From the NCBI GenBank assembly GCA_029844215.1, contig CM056730.1, forward strand, positions 56,184,924 to 56,248,923: a stretch of 64,000 nt of DNA, in the 5' to 3' direction. Position 1 is the first letter of the stretch; the number at the start of each line of letters is the position of its first letter. Shown here in pieces: positions 23,776 through 35,840 of this stretch. Source of the stretch: Przewalskia tangutica (taxonomy: Eukaryota > Streptophyta > Magnoliopsida > Solanales > Solanaceae). A program made the translations under genes and the position numbers. The notes under the pieces were generated by a model, which had not been told where the DNA came from, did no database searches, and saw nothing but the letters and a program-made list of their open reading frames with translations.

Positions 23776-24855
23776 GGAGAGCTAGTCCATGGAATAACAC
23801 CATCAGCGGAGGCGTGCGGTGGAATTCTCCAATCGCTGTGATGCGTCAAGTAAGTTCTCAACAAGTCAACCGACCCTCCACCGAGAGACGCGGTAGTATA
23901 GAAACACAATTCTTGCACAACAAAGGCTATCACAACAAGCATAGGCAAGTTTCACAACAACAAGCATAGGAAAGTTATACCTGACTCAAGGTACTTTCAT
24001 TTTATGTCAAAGTCAGGGTTTTAACCTAAAGTACTAAATGCGTTAAATTCCTTTTAAGAGATCCATTCCTTTTATAAAAGTCACCCGATACCCTTAGTAT
24101 AAAAATAGAGTGACTTACATCTTTTAAGTAAACCAAAACACTTCTCTTTTAAAGTCAAGTTAACACATTAAAACCAATGATAAAACCCTTCTTTTGTTTT
24201 CATAAAGTCGTTATAACTAACTTCCCATAAAGTTGTTATAACACTTTATGTTTAAACCAATTTAAGACAAAACAATGCCTTTCTTTTCCCTAAAGTTCGG
24301 TTTGCCTAATTTCAATTACTCAAGTCTCTTTATTTTAGAAAAGTTTCATAGTTCAATGTCTTAATCCCTTTTGAAACAATTGAGTAACATATGACATAGG
24401 TGTGAGCAGTTTATACTTGTTTATAACCATTTATTAAAGCAGCCATGATCTAGAAAATGTAATATCATTTTGTCTCATCTTAGCTTCTATGCGGATGGAG
24501 GTTTCTACTGGTTTTAATAATACTTCATTATTCAATACATTTTCCTTTATTAGCGCTATGATGGTTTGTTCGATACTTATTACGATTTAGAAATCAAGAA
24601 AACATCATTCCTTTTAAAACCAAGTACTCATTACTCACGAATGAGGTTTCACACTAACATCCATATTAAGTCAAGTCTCTTATCTTTTAAGATTAAGTCT
24701 CTTAACTTCTAAAAATCAGTAAACCATTCTCTTTATCTCTCTTAAGACATTATACCTAACTTCCCATAAAGCTAGTATAACTCTTATGTTTTCAAAACCA
24801 AGTATTACTCTTCTTTCAAAAAGGTTTCTTAATTCTTTTGAAATACTTCAAGATT

Positions 24856-25046
24856 CTTATTATTCAGGCTTAAGTCAAAAGACATTGCCGTACGACTACG
24901 TTCAGTTAGCACACATACGTCTACCGTACTATATATATATATATTATTCAGGCTTAAGTCAAAAGACATTGTCGTACAATTATGTTCAGTTAACACACGT
25001 ACGTCTACCGTACTATATATATATATATATATATATTATTCTTTTA
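24856..25046 (-). repeat. Tandem duplication with AT dinucleotide runs in F 3' LTR
   Basis: TTATTCAGGCTTAAGTC, AAAAGACATTG, and ACGTCTACCGTACTATAT recur about 97 bases apart, each followed by a (TA)n run. The partner LTR has the same duplication (33566-33745). The motif GTACG-GTAGA-CGTAC is a short hairpin present once in A, C, E and I. Confidence 0.75.
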
Positions 25047-25684
25047 AAATATCATGCTCAAGGGTATAGGAAGAATCACATACCTCGCGACGATTATCGA
25101 CTATAAGCAAAACGCTCCACGGCTATAACCCGGCTAGCCTTGTCCACCTTCCAAGTAGCACATGCTACTCGCAGAACATTCAACCAATAAAGGTTATCAG
25201 TCTACTGTAAATACAGTCCTATGTAAGTACAGTTTAATCTTCTACTAAAATATTCTTCTGATGTGATATCAGTTCAAGTCTTATCTGTAATATCCTTCTA
25301 TTACAGTTCAATTCTCTTCTATGAATCTTATATTCATTTTCAATAATACAACAGTATGTAATCTCCAATTACAATAGAAGGATAGGATTATTTACCTCGG
25401 TAAGCCCCAAAATTATCCAAGTTTAAAGTCGATCCTGAGCAAGGTTTAGCTCCTACTCCGTGCGCTCCAATTCGCTCCAAGAAACCCTTAGAAGTTCTAC
25501 ATAACTTCTACTTAGTACTCCAACCAATTATGGAGATTTTTCCATAGGGTTTCGTTTAGTGGCTAAAGAAAAGTATAGTAGTATTTTCCGGGCTTTTGTA
25601 TAGGTGTAACCTTGGAATACTATAAGGTATTTGGGCCAAGGTATTTTGGTATTATAACAATACTTGGAGAGTATTTCTACCAAG

Positions 25685-25830
25685 AGGGGGGGTGTATTAT
25701 ACGAAAACAACTAGGCAAGGGGGGGGGGGTACTTTCGGCCACACCACTAGAGGGGGGGGGGGGAGTACCCTCTCGGCCAAGGCTCACAAAGGAGGGGGAG
25801 GACTTGGCCGAATGCTACACTTAAGGGGGA
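25685..25830 (+). other. G-run cluster downstream of F start site
   Basis: Four or more G runs of 5-13 bases within about 140 bases on the plus strand, which is the template strand of F, so the RNA leader is C-rich. The partner at 34385-34515 has shorter runs. Similar clusters lie at 12360-12435 (B), 59540-59660 (I), and as C-runs at 35925-35940 (R) and 41020-41055 (E). Run lengths are likely unreliable. Confidence 0.6.
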
Positions 25831-25885
25831 GGGATTTTTGAGACTTGGTGAATGATTTTTGGATGAAGAAGTTCATCAACTAAGG

Positions 25886-25897
25886 GGGGTATTTATA
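25886..25897 (-). promoter_or_regulatory. TATA box of F 3' LTR
   Basis: Reverse complement TATAAATACCCC, about 410 bases from the LTR 5' end. The partner box is at 34566-34577. Confidence 0.7.
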
Positions 25898-26305
25898 GGT
25901 CAAGCAATGGCCAACCAATGGCCAAGATCAATACAAGTGTTAGGCAAGTGTAAGGCCAAGATTTATCCATGTGTCCTTATCCATCTACCACACAAAATAT
26001 CCTACCTAACCCTTGACCAAGAAACAACACAAAAAATGTGCAAGGAGTGCCCCTTGGCCGTCCACCTTTGAGGGTGACACATGTCACCCTCCCGTTGGTC
26101 CAAAATATTTCATCTCTCTGAAAAATCCGCAAAAATTATAAATGACATAGCCGGAATTTTCCCTTCGCAACTTTAGTAAAACGTTTCGTCGAAAAACGAT
26201 TTTTTTTTGGTACTTGTGTACAAATTTCAAACCTTGCCAACCTTAAGGCTTAAATTTTTATACGTACGCCCTCACGTACATACTCCGGAAATACGGGGTA
26301 TAACA

Positions 26306-27078
26306 TTCTCCCCTCCTTAGAAACATTCGTCCAGAATGTTCCTTCTCAAGATGGATAACGATAAAGTTCCTCTAACAAGTTGCCAACGCCACACCTGGCC
26401 ATGAAATAACACACGTTCTCTTCCTTCCTTACTCGTCGTGCCCTTCTCGAACACTTGAACTCTTCTAGTATACGTACCATACTTCAGTCATCGCTTCAGT
26501 TTCCAAAACTTTGGAGTCACCACCTCCAAACTTGGTCATCTTACTAGCCTCAATCTTCCTTAAGGCCATTCCCGGCCTTCACGATCCGCTTCTGGTCGAA
26601 CATATCCACGAACTCATACGATGGTCATCTAAACTTGGGCCTAGCACCCTCGTGACCCTACCACCTGGCGGGACCACCCAGAGCTGACCCCACCTCGAAA
26701 CAGGCCGTGGGTTGGCCAACAACATGGCCCCAACCCGACCCACTTAACGCATCAAGCTCTTATTTCCCGATCCGGAACAATCTTACCTATACAGGTCATG
26801 AAAGCTACCACTTCCATTTTACACCACCCAGGAATTTTCCCACAATTACTCCACGTATACTTATACATTCTGACAAAGATCACCCGCAAAAATCTTGTAC
26901 TTAAGACGGCCTTACCTCTAAGGTCTCAACTGTAATGTTCTAAGGTTCATCATTTTCTCACCCCCAGGCTTACCCTTTTTCACTAACCAGGTTTCTAAAT
27001 CACATTTTAGCACAAGGCTATCCGAACATAACACTAAACGCATCATTATAACATCAATACATACAAATCTCTAGAGGG
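26306..27078 (-). other. Polypurine tract, hairpin and spacer of F
   Basis: Complement of TTCTCCCCTCCTTAG (polypurine tract), then AACATTCG-TCC-AGAATGTT (26322-26340; one mismatch). The remainder is the shared non-coding spacer with ACGAACTCATACGATGG, CACCTGGCGGGACCACCC and AGACGGCCTTACCTCTAAGG. No pol domain is seen. Confidence 0.72.
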
Positions 27079-28272
27079 TTAAGGATATACCTGAAAAGAT
27101 AGGCGGTTCAAGGGCCTAAGCTGGGAACTTCCACCGCGACCTCTGCCGTGGCCTGCCGGTGTATGAACATCCTGCCTAACTATGGAAGGTGAAGAACCCG
27201 CAACTGCTCTAGTAGTCTGTGCTATCCTACCAGCGCTACCCCTGGTCGGACAGTCTCTCGCCAGATGGCCCTGTTGGCCGCAAGAATAACAATCTCCCAA
27301 GTTAGTACGACACTCTCCCTTATGAAGTTTTCCACAACGGCCACACTGAGACAAGGGCGACCTCATCCGGTGAGCACTCCTACTCCCCTGAAAATCTGAA
27401 ACCTGGGAGCCCTGACCTGCTCCTGAATATCCCGAAGGTCCCGAAGGCTGTGGAGGACCACTGCATGCGGCGGTACATAACTAGTCTCTTGAGGCGGTCC
27501 GCCTCGAAAGTTATCAAAGGACCACTTTGCTCGGCCTCTTCACGATCTTGGTCATTCCGTCGATTTCTCCGCTCCTCACATCCAAGTGCATAAGCCTGCA
27601 TGCGGGCAATGTCCATGCCCGGCTGAAGAGCTACACCCGAACAACTCTCTGCTAGGTAATCATCGAGCCCTATAACATATCGGTGCACTCGATCCTCCCT
27701 ACTAGCTACTAATGCGGGAACGTACCGAGCCAATGAGTCGAACTCCACATTGTACTCCCGAACGCAAATGCGCGGATTACTGCGCAACACCAAAAATCTG
27801 TCGGCCGAGCCCTCCTCATCGTGGAGGCAAGAAATGTGCAAGAAATGCTCACGAGAACTCGTCCCATATAGTGGAAGTGCATTCTCTCCCGGGACAGCTC
27901 GCGAATCAAACGATCATGCGGTATCACGCATCCGATGCGAACCTAGGACTACTGACTCGGTCTCCGATGCCTTGATCACTCTCATGATCCGCTGTAACTG
28001 TCGGATGAACTCCTGCGGATCATCCTCAGGCCTCGACCCATAAAACTCTGGCGGCCTACAACTCAGAAAATCTCGCAGCCTCAAACTATCTGATCTAGGG
28101 TGAACCACTGGTGCTCTTTGGGCATTGCGTCCGGCCTATCCTCAAGTCAGCCTGACCACGGTCAATAACTAGGCCAACTCCTTGTAACCCATCTCCTCTG
28201 CTCCGGTGTGGGGTGGAGGCTCAGTCTTGTGGTCTCTGACACCGCTGCCGCTGCTCTCCTGACTCCTCTGCC
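27079..28272 (-). pseudogene. gag of F, main part
   Basis: Minus-strand gag ending at a stop at 27079. The C-terminal open stretch reads CGRCGKLHKGEC and then CYSCGQQGHLARDCPTRGSA, a CX2CX4HX4C knuckle, followed by a Gly/Arg-rich tail (HGRGRGGSS). Further right: VREYNVEFDSLARYVPALV, DRVHRYVIGLDDYLAESC, MRVIKASETES, FYGSRPEDDPQEFIRQLQRI and HPRSDSLRLRDFLSC. The blocks are in different frames. The N terminus is beyond G (31285-31313). Confidence 0.85.
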
Positions 28273-29311
28273 TTGCCTGTTACACCCCGTAATTGCAGGA
28301 CATGTTTTAAGAACGTAAGTAAGAACTCACAAGTGTTAGGATTTGAGACTTGTAAATTTATCGGAATTATGAAATTGTCGGGCGTAAGTGTTGTGTGAAT
28401 GGGAGGCGACACGTGTCACCCCCCTTATGTGATGCCTTGGTCGAAATATGCAAGGGCAAGAGGGTCATTGGACCTTAGTCTTGCAACATGTGTAGCATGA
28501 GAAAGTTGACTAAGTCAAAAGGTCAATAAGTCTTGATCTTTTGTAAGACCACATCCAAGCCTCACATTTGTAATTATCTTGACCATCCAATTCTCTATTT
28601 AATACTAGTAGCAAGAGATGTCTTAACACTTAGAAAAATTTTACACAATTTGAAGAACACAAAAAGGAGGGTCTCGGGTTCACCATTGAAAGAAAGGGAA
28701 AAATTTTCGTTTCTTGTCCATTTGATTCCACACTTTAAACCAAGGTTCTTAGGTGTATTGTAAACACATCTCAATAGAAAAATCTTGGAAAAAGATTGTT
28801 TTCGGGTTAGTCGCAAACGAAAACCTAAAGGGTCTTTCTAGGTTTTGCTTGGAGTTTTGAAGGATAATTGTTGGTATTGTTCTAAGGGTCTCAACAAGCG
28901 GATTGAGGTGTCTTGGAGAGGCTCTAAACTACTAAGGAGCGACTTCGGATTGGAGTTGGATTAAGAATCGTTAAGGTATAATCTTGTCTTTTAAAGGTGT
29001 TACAAGATTTCATTTTTTTTATATTGTTGTTGTTAGCTTTGTATGTTGCGAGCATGAAGTTGTTATATTGAAGTTATAAGGATTATGGATTGATTATAGC
29101 CTTGGAAATCCGAAATGTAATGTAAGCCATGACTAAGTTGAATTACAATTTAATCGTTGTTAGAATCGTCGCATGTTACTTACTTAAAGATTATGGTTAT
29201 TATAATCAAATGTGACTTGATATCATGTTATGCTACCAATATGGATTGAAATGGAATTTGGATAAGAATTGGTTTTGTTGAACTCAAGGTGGCCGATTTT
29301 GGACTTGTAGT

Positions 29312-29545
29312 TTGCATTGGACTACCTTCTATATAATTGTGAGCCAATTGGGGCTGTTTAGTTAGTCATTTGCATTGGACTACCTTCTATATAATTGTGA
29401 GCCAATTGGGGCTGTTTAGTTAGTCATTTGCATTGGACTACCTTCTATATAATTGTGAGCCAATTGGGGTTGTTTAGTTATTAATTTGTATTGGACTACC
29501 TTCTATATAATTGTGAGCCAATTGGGGCTGTTTGGTTATTGTATT
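29312..29545 (+). repeat. 58-base tandem repeat in G
   Basis: Four copies of a 58-base unit starting with TGCATTGGACTACCTTCTAT at 29313, 29371, 29429 and 29487. The first three are nearly identical and the last differs at a few bases. The other LTR families here lack it. Confidence 0.9.
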
Positions 29546-30519
29546 TCCGGCCTTGAAAAAGGTGGCAAAGTGAGTAAATACAAAGGAGGTGCTGTCCGAT
29601 TTTCCGTAGAAAATGGAGACTTTACACTTATAGTATTCTACCTTTGAAGTAAGGCGTTAATAGACGTATTGTGAATATTATAGGTTGATATACTACGGGT
29701 GGGACTTTGTACTTGGCAAGTGGTTTGACCCGACAAGGTATGTAGAACTTTTCCTATCCTTTGAGCATGACTAGTTTCACGTATATAGTACGGTAGACGT
29801 ACAAGACTTTGACATTCTTTACTTGTTTTATGAAATGCCAAGTCGGGTGAGTTAGGAGATTAACTCACTTCTTTGAGAATATTAAAGATGTCTTAAGTCT
29901 TGTTAAAGATAAGGGACTTGAAGAATTTTAAAGTATGTAATACTTGTGTCGTTTTAAAAACGTATAAGTCCCTTGGATAGGAAATTGTACATGACTAAGG
30001 TATAAAGTGAATATAACGACTTTATGGGGAGTTGGTTATATTGACTTTATGGAAAGATAAATGACTTGATTAAATGGAAGGCAATTCGATTTTAAGGCAT
30101 CAATTGCCTAAGGTTTTATAAGACACGAGTCACTTGATTTAGAAGCCATATTTTATTTCTAAAAGTATTGTGACTTGTCTTGAAAAGAAATTGTCACTTG
30201 ATACTACGGCTATTAGTATCTTGGAAGTTTTATAATGAAATGAGTCATTTTAAAAGAATAGAAGTACGTAGTACTTTGGGTTAAATTCCCGGATTTTCAT
30301 AAAGACATGTTAGTGCCTTAAGTAAACTAAAATGAGAGTGTATATGAACAAGAATAGTAAGAAGTTAGGGGATTTCTTAACTTGCTTATATATTGTATGA
30401 TAAGCCAATAGAGCTTATGTTATGTGTGATAGCCGGATTTGGGCTAGTGATATATTATTCGTTGCGGGGTCATTCCCCGGGATTGTGGCATTGTATATTT
30501 CCGTGGATTTGCTAACCAC

Positions 30520-30710
30520 GATGCGAGGAATACCTCATGCGAGTCCGTAAGGGCTTATGCGGGTGAAATAGTCCCATGCGGCGGGTCCGACCTATCACGA
30601 GAATACCTCATTCGAGTCCGTAAGGGCTTATGCGGGTGAAATAGTCCCATGCGAGGAATACCTCACGCAGGTCCACTGGACCTATGCGGGTGAAATAGTC
30701 CCAGGAGTAG
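30520..30710 (+). repeat. Hairpin array in G
   Basis: Small palindromes separated by ATGCG: GAGG-AATA-CCTC (30525-30536), AGTCC-GTAA-GGGCT (30542-30555), repeated, then AGGTCC-ACT-GGACCT (30669-30683), with GGGTGAAATAGTCCC between. Different stem sequences occupy the same slot, as in R and E. Confidence 0.75.
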
Positions 30711-31284
30711 GATTCCAATCCTATTTTTCGTTGTAAGTATACACCTATTTATACTCTCATTGTTAGTAAGGCACTGAGTACTGTAATTTTGTTAGCATAC
30801 ATGTCTCCGGCTTTCTTTTAAACTTATGTTGTAATTATAGTACTTTCCAGTTTTGCATACTTAGTACATATTGTGTCTTGACCCTTCCTCGGGCTGCGTT
30901 CATCTGCGAGAAAGGGTAGCGAGTTGCGGATCCACACTCTTGGATCACTTATCGGGCGTCGGAAGCTCCGTTCTCGGAGGCTTGTCTTTCTTTTAGTACG
31001 ATCTTTCCACGATATTGTAGATTATGTACATTCAGGGTATGGCGGCCTGTCACTTCTGATTGTTATTCCTAGAGTGCCTGTATTCACATATGTGGTTGGT
31101 AGAAGCGAGTTGTAAAGTTGTACTTTTGACTTTGTTTATATTATGGAAGCGGCTGATCGACTAGCTGTGTGTTTATATTGTTTACACTGTGTTTATGTTG
31201 TGTATGTTCATTGCTATTCTCGATGTATACGAACAGGTACCAAGGTAGGGCACCGATCGCGGCCGGGGTGGTCGTGACATTGCC

Positions 31285-31515
31285 ACTCTGGGCGGGTTGC
31301 CTTCGCGGAGCATAGCGGTAAAAACGAGATCGTCGGAGGGTCCAACTTACAACACAACTCTAAGGCACGATCTCGGAATGAGAAGAAGAAACCAATCCTA
31401 AATGTCCTGCGACCTCACGATTATAGATGTGGTGCCTGACACACCGATAATCAAGACTCTACTGAACACGATGCGTAGACACTTTCAGAGGACTAATCGC
31501 TCTAATACCACTTTT
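31285..31515 (-). other. F gag start region, leader and primer site
   Basis: The gag start codon is the complement of CAT at 31311-31313; coding resumes to the left of G. The leader follows, and the primer site reads GCTCTAATACCA (31499-31510), one base different from GCTCTGATACCA. Confidence 0.75.
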
Positions 31516-34500
31516 TCGACCGAACCGGGCGTGATTGGTGCCTTACCGGGCACCTAGTGATACAACATCAGAGAAAAACCAGCGGAAATAAAAACTTAAA
31601 CATACAAATAGATATGGATCAAGATAAAAGAAAATAGGCCAACCAAAACGGTTGCCTTTCAGCATATATATATATATATATATCGACCTTTGAACAGATT
31701 ACAATCCTTACAACCCCGCCACACACTTGGCATGCTGGACCTCTAAGATTTATCTGACAACAACTATGACGGAGACGGGCCGCCATACCCCTGAATGTAC
31801 AAGAACCTACTGGACTCGTGGTAACATACCAAAAGATAAGCCTCGAAAGAGCGGAGCTTCCCAATACGCTAAAATGTGATCCTAACGCGGGGATCGACAA
31901 CGATGTACCTCTACTGCGGCATGAACGGCCCCGAAGGAGGTCGATAACAGTACAGTATGTGAAGCGTAAATCACGTAAATGAAATCATAATAGTCTATAT
32001 AAAGCGGGAGACATGTATGATAACCAAACTACGATTACACACATATAACGATTATATCAAGTCGGGGACTCGCCTCCAAGTCATTACTCAAATATAATGA
32101 TGGGTCTCACGCCCATAACATCAATCATGCGTGGAATACCTTCTCATTCTGGCGATCTATGATATGATAACACCAAGAAGTACACACGAACACCAAGTCC
32201 TACACGATGCCAAAGCCGTACTAACAATACAATACAACCAAACCACGGCGACCGCAGGCAATCTGGCCGACTACGGATACGAGGCCGACCACGTAGTGGC
32301 GGCGGGGCAAATACGAGGGCTAACTACTGGTACGAGGCGTATCACGAGACTTCGTCACTCTGTTGAGCGGGGCAAGTCGCGAGGGCTAACTACCAGTACG
32401 AGGCGAATCAGCCACGAGACGGGGCAAGTACGAAAGAAGACCACCAGGTACCAAGGCCGAACAGTAAGAAACCTCATGGAGAGCTAGTCCATGGAATAAC
32501 ACTATCAACAGGAGCGTACCCGTGGAATTCTCCGTCACTGCCGGTACGTCCAAGTAAGTTCTCAACAAGTCAACCGGCCCTCCACCGAGAGACGCGGTAG
32601 TATAGAAACACAATTCTTGCACAACAAAGGCTATCACAACAAGCATAGGCAAGTTTCACAACAACAAGCATAGGCAAGTTATACACAACTCAAGGTACTT
32701 TCATTTTATGTCAAAGTCCGGGTTTTAACCCTAAAGTACTACGTACGTTAAATTCCTTTTAAGAGATCCATTCCTTTTATAAAAGTCACCCGATACCCTT
32801 AGTATAAAAATAGAGTGACTTACATATTTTAAGTAAACAAAAACACTTCTCTTTTTAAAGTCAAGTTAACACATTAAAACCAATGATAAAACCCTTCTTT
32901 TGTTTTCATAAAGTCGTTATAACTAACTTCCCATAAAGCTGTTATAACACTTTATGTTTTAAACCAATTTAAGACAAAACAATGCCTTTCTTTTCCCTAA
33001 AGTTCCAGTTTGCCTAATTTCAATTACTCAAGTCTTTTTATTTTAGAAAAGTTTCATAGTTCAATGTCTTAATCCCTTTTGAAACAATTGAGTAACATAT
33101 GCCATAGGTGTGAGCAGTTTATACTTGTTTATAACCATTTATTAAAGCAGCCATGATCTAGAAAATGTAATATCATTTTGTCTCATCTTAGCTTCTATGC
33201 GGATGGAGGTTTCTCTTGGTTTTAATAATACTTCATTATTCAATACATTTTCCTTTATTAGCGCCGCAGATGGTTTGTTCGATACTTATTACGATTTCCA
33301 AATCAATGAAACATCATTCCTTTTAAAACCAAGTACTCATTACTCACGAATGAGGTTTCACACTAACATCCATATTAAGTCAAGTCTCTTATCTTTTAAG
33401 ATTAAGTCTCTTAACTTCTAAAAATCAGTAAACCATTCTCTTGATCTCTCTTAAGACGTTATACCTAACTTACCATAAAGCTAGTATAACTCTTATGTTT
33501 TCAAAACCAAGTATTACTCTTCTTTCAAAAAGGTTTCTTAATTCTTTTGAAATACTTCAAGATTCTTATTATTCAGGCTTAAATCAAAAGACATTGTCGT
33601 ACGAATACGTTCAGTTAGCACACGTACGTCTACCGTACTATATATATATATATATTATTCAGGCTTAAGTCAAAAGACATTGCCGTACAATTATGTTCAG
33701 TTAACACACGTACGTCTACCGTACTATATATATATATATTATTCTTTTAAAATATCATGCTCAAGGGTATAGGAAGAATCACATACCTCGCGACGATTAT
33801 CGACTATAAGCAAAACGCTCCACGGCTATAACCCGGCTAGCCTTGTCCACCTTCCAAGTAGCACATGCTACTCGCAGAACATTCAACCAATAAAGGTTAT
33901 CGATCTCACGTAAATCTGATCTATGTAAATGCAGTTTAATCTTCTACTAAAATATTCTTACGATGTGATATCGATTCAAGTCTTATCGTAATATCCTTCT
34001 ATTACAGTTCAATTCTCTTCTATGAATCTTATATTCATTTTCAATAATACAACAGTATGTAATCTCCAATTACAATAGAAGGATAGGATTATTTACCTCG
34101 GTAAGCCCCAAAATTATCCAAGTTTAAAGTCGATCCTGAGCAAGGTTTAGCTCTACTCGTGCTCTCCAATTCGCTCCAAGAAACCCTTAGAAGTTCTACA
34201 CAACTTCTACTTAGTACTCCAACCAATTATGGAGATTTTTCCATAGGGTTTCGTTTAGTGGCTAAAGGAAAGTATAGTAGTATTTTCCGGGCTTTTGTAT
34301 AGGTTTAACCTTGGAATACTATAAGGTATTTGGGCCAAGGTATTTTGGTATTATAACAATACTTGGAGAGTATTTCTACCAAGAGGGGGGGTGTATTATA
34401 CGAAAACAACTAGGCAAGTGGGGGGGGGTACTTTCGGCCACACCACTAGAGGGAGTACCATCGGCGAGCTCACAAAGGAGGGGAGGACTTGGCGAATGCT

Positions 34501-34985
34501 ACACTTGGGGAGGATTTTTGAGACTTGGAGAATGATTTTTGGATGAAGAAGTTCATCAACTAAGGGGGGTATTTATAGGTCAAGCAATGGCCAACCAATG
34601 GCCAAGATCAAGACAAGTGTTAGGCAATTGTAAGGCCAAGATTTATCCATGTGTCCTTATCCATCTACCACACAAAATATCCTACCTAACCCTTGACCAA
34701 GAAACAACACAAAAAACGTGCAAGGAGTGCCCCTTGGCCGTCCACCTTTGAGGGTGACACATGTCACCCTCCCGTTGGTCCAAAATATTTCATCTCTCGG
34801 AAAAATCCTCAAAAATTATAAATGACATAGCCGGAATTTTCCCTTCGCAAGTTTAGTAAAACGTTTCGTCGAAAAACGATTTTTTTTCGGTACTTGTGTA
34901 CAAATTTCGAACCTTGCCAACCTTAAGGCTTAAATTTTTATACGTACGCCCTCACGTACATACTCTGTAAATACGGGGTATAACA
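31516..34985 (-). repeat. 5' LTR of F
   Basis: Partner of 22819-26305, about 3.47 kb. The first bases are damaged (TTCGACCGAACC for TGTCACGACCCGAACC). Array at 32270-32465, TATA box at 34566-34577, palindrome 34750-34771, end CGGGGTATAACA. Against its partner, changes cluster at CAG and CTG: GATATCAGTTC becomes GATATCGATTC, and TTATCTGTAAT becomes TTATCGTAAT. Confidence 0.92.
34566..34577 (-). promoter_or_regulatory. TATA box of F 5' LTR
   Basis: Reverse complement TATAAATACCCC, about 410 bases from the LTR 5' end; positioned to start the genomic RNA of F. Confidence 0.72.
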
Positions 34986-35308
34986 ACACTCCAATGTACT
35001 TCAACATTATTAGCTATTCCACAAGCCAAGTAGAATGTGCTACACGTAGTACTTCAACCTAAAATGACAATATCACTTCTATCAACTACAAGCTATCAAG
35101 TGTAGGACTTATACCAAATAATGGCCCTCTAATTCTACGGAAAATTGGGCAGCACTTCCTTTGTTTCTACGTACTTTTCCACCTTTTCCAAGGCCCGTAT
35201 TCATCAACCAACAAGTCACATTTAAGGCGCAACCAACAGTTAGCCAAAGGGGATTACACGCCCAACTGGACGTGTAAAATTCTTACGCTTATACAAAATC
35301 CACAAATC
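34986..35308 (-). repeat. J 3' LTR, piece 2
   Basis: Starts with the second ACACT of F and ends with the first AAATC of R (35304-35308). The content, CAAGTAGAATGTGCTAC then GTAGTACTTCAACCT and GGATTACACGCCCAACTGG, is homologous to C 18010-18230 and H 60790-61040. It carries the LTR on between F and R. Confidence 0.85.
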
Positions 35309-35828
35309 ATTACACCCGTAGTTCCGCAGTATGTATATGAGGGCGTGCGTGCGTAAATCGACATTAAAATTGGAAAGGAAGAAAGATGTGATTTTTCGAC
35401 GGAAAAGTTTCCGGATTTTGTGAAGGAAAAAGGTTCATTAATGGGAATTGGATTCCCAGATTTGGTATTCGGACTTTTTGGAATATTTGAGAATTATGGA
35501 ATTTTATTTCCGAAATTGGTCACGTGGGGCCCACGGGAGAATTTACGGTTTTGTGGGGCCCACTTTATTTTGGGATTTTTGGCATTACGGATATTTTCGG
35601 AAGATGAAATATTTTGGACGAGTAGGGGGCGAAACGTGTCACCCCCGTGTGGCCATGTTGGCCGAATTGGAGAAGGACAAGTGGGACGTTTTTTTGGTGG
35701 ATAAGTGGCCCATTTTTGTGGTGGCCACTTGTCCCATTTTTGTGGTAGCCAAATGGTTGGCCAACTACCCACACACATGTACCCCATCCTCACCTTACAC
35801 TTGCCTAGATCTTGGCCATTGATTTTCT

Positions 35829-35840
35829 TATAAATACCCC
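35829..35840 (+). promoter_or_regulatory. TATA box of R 5' LTR
   Basis: TATAAATACCCC, about 520 bases into the LTR, followed by a leader with CTTCATCCAC and C-runs. Confidence 0.72.

Larger units (their letters stand above)
22819..26305 (-). repeat. 3' LTR of F
   Basis: About 3.49 kb, from TGTCACGACCCGAACCCGGG to CGGGGTATAACA. Contains an array (23560-23775), a tandem duplication of about 97 bases carrying GTACG...CGTAC and (TA)n (24856-25046), G-rich runs (25685-25830), TATA box (25886-25897) and palindrome (26070-26091). Pairs with 31516-34985. Confidence 0.92.
28278..31279 (+). mobile_element. Solo LTR G inserted in F gag
   Basis: A single plus-strand LTR of about 3.0 kb from TGTTACACCCCGTAATTGC to GTGGTCGTGACA, flanked by TTGCC at 28273-28277 and 31280-31284. 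It splits F gag near its start codon (the intact order CTGCCTTGCCCTTCTGGG is seen in C at 15592). No interior or primer site follows, so it arose by LTR-LTR recombination. It carries a U3 palindrome (28401-28424), a 58-base repeat and a hairpin array. No TATAAATACCCC is seen. Confidence 0.92.
22819..34985 (-). mobile_element. Element F: gag-only LTR retrotransposon, interrupted by G
   Basis: Two LTRs (22819-26305 and 31516-34985) around an interior with gag and spacer. The five-base duplication ACACT lies at 22814-22818 and 34986-34990. Removing F joins J pieces 1 and 2 into the sequence order seen in other LTRs. The solo LTR G sits near the start of F's gag. Confidence 0.93.

Noticed and set aside
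35448..35822. 124-codon open frame in the R 5' LTR
   Set aside because: It covers the U3 and ends near the TATA box, and the partner LTR (51181-51560) does not preserve it.
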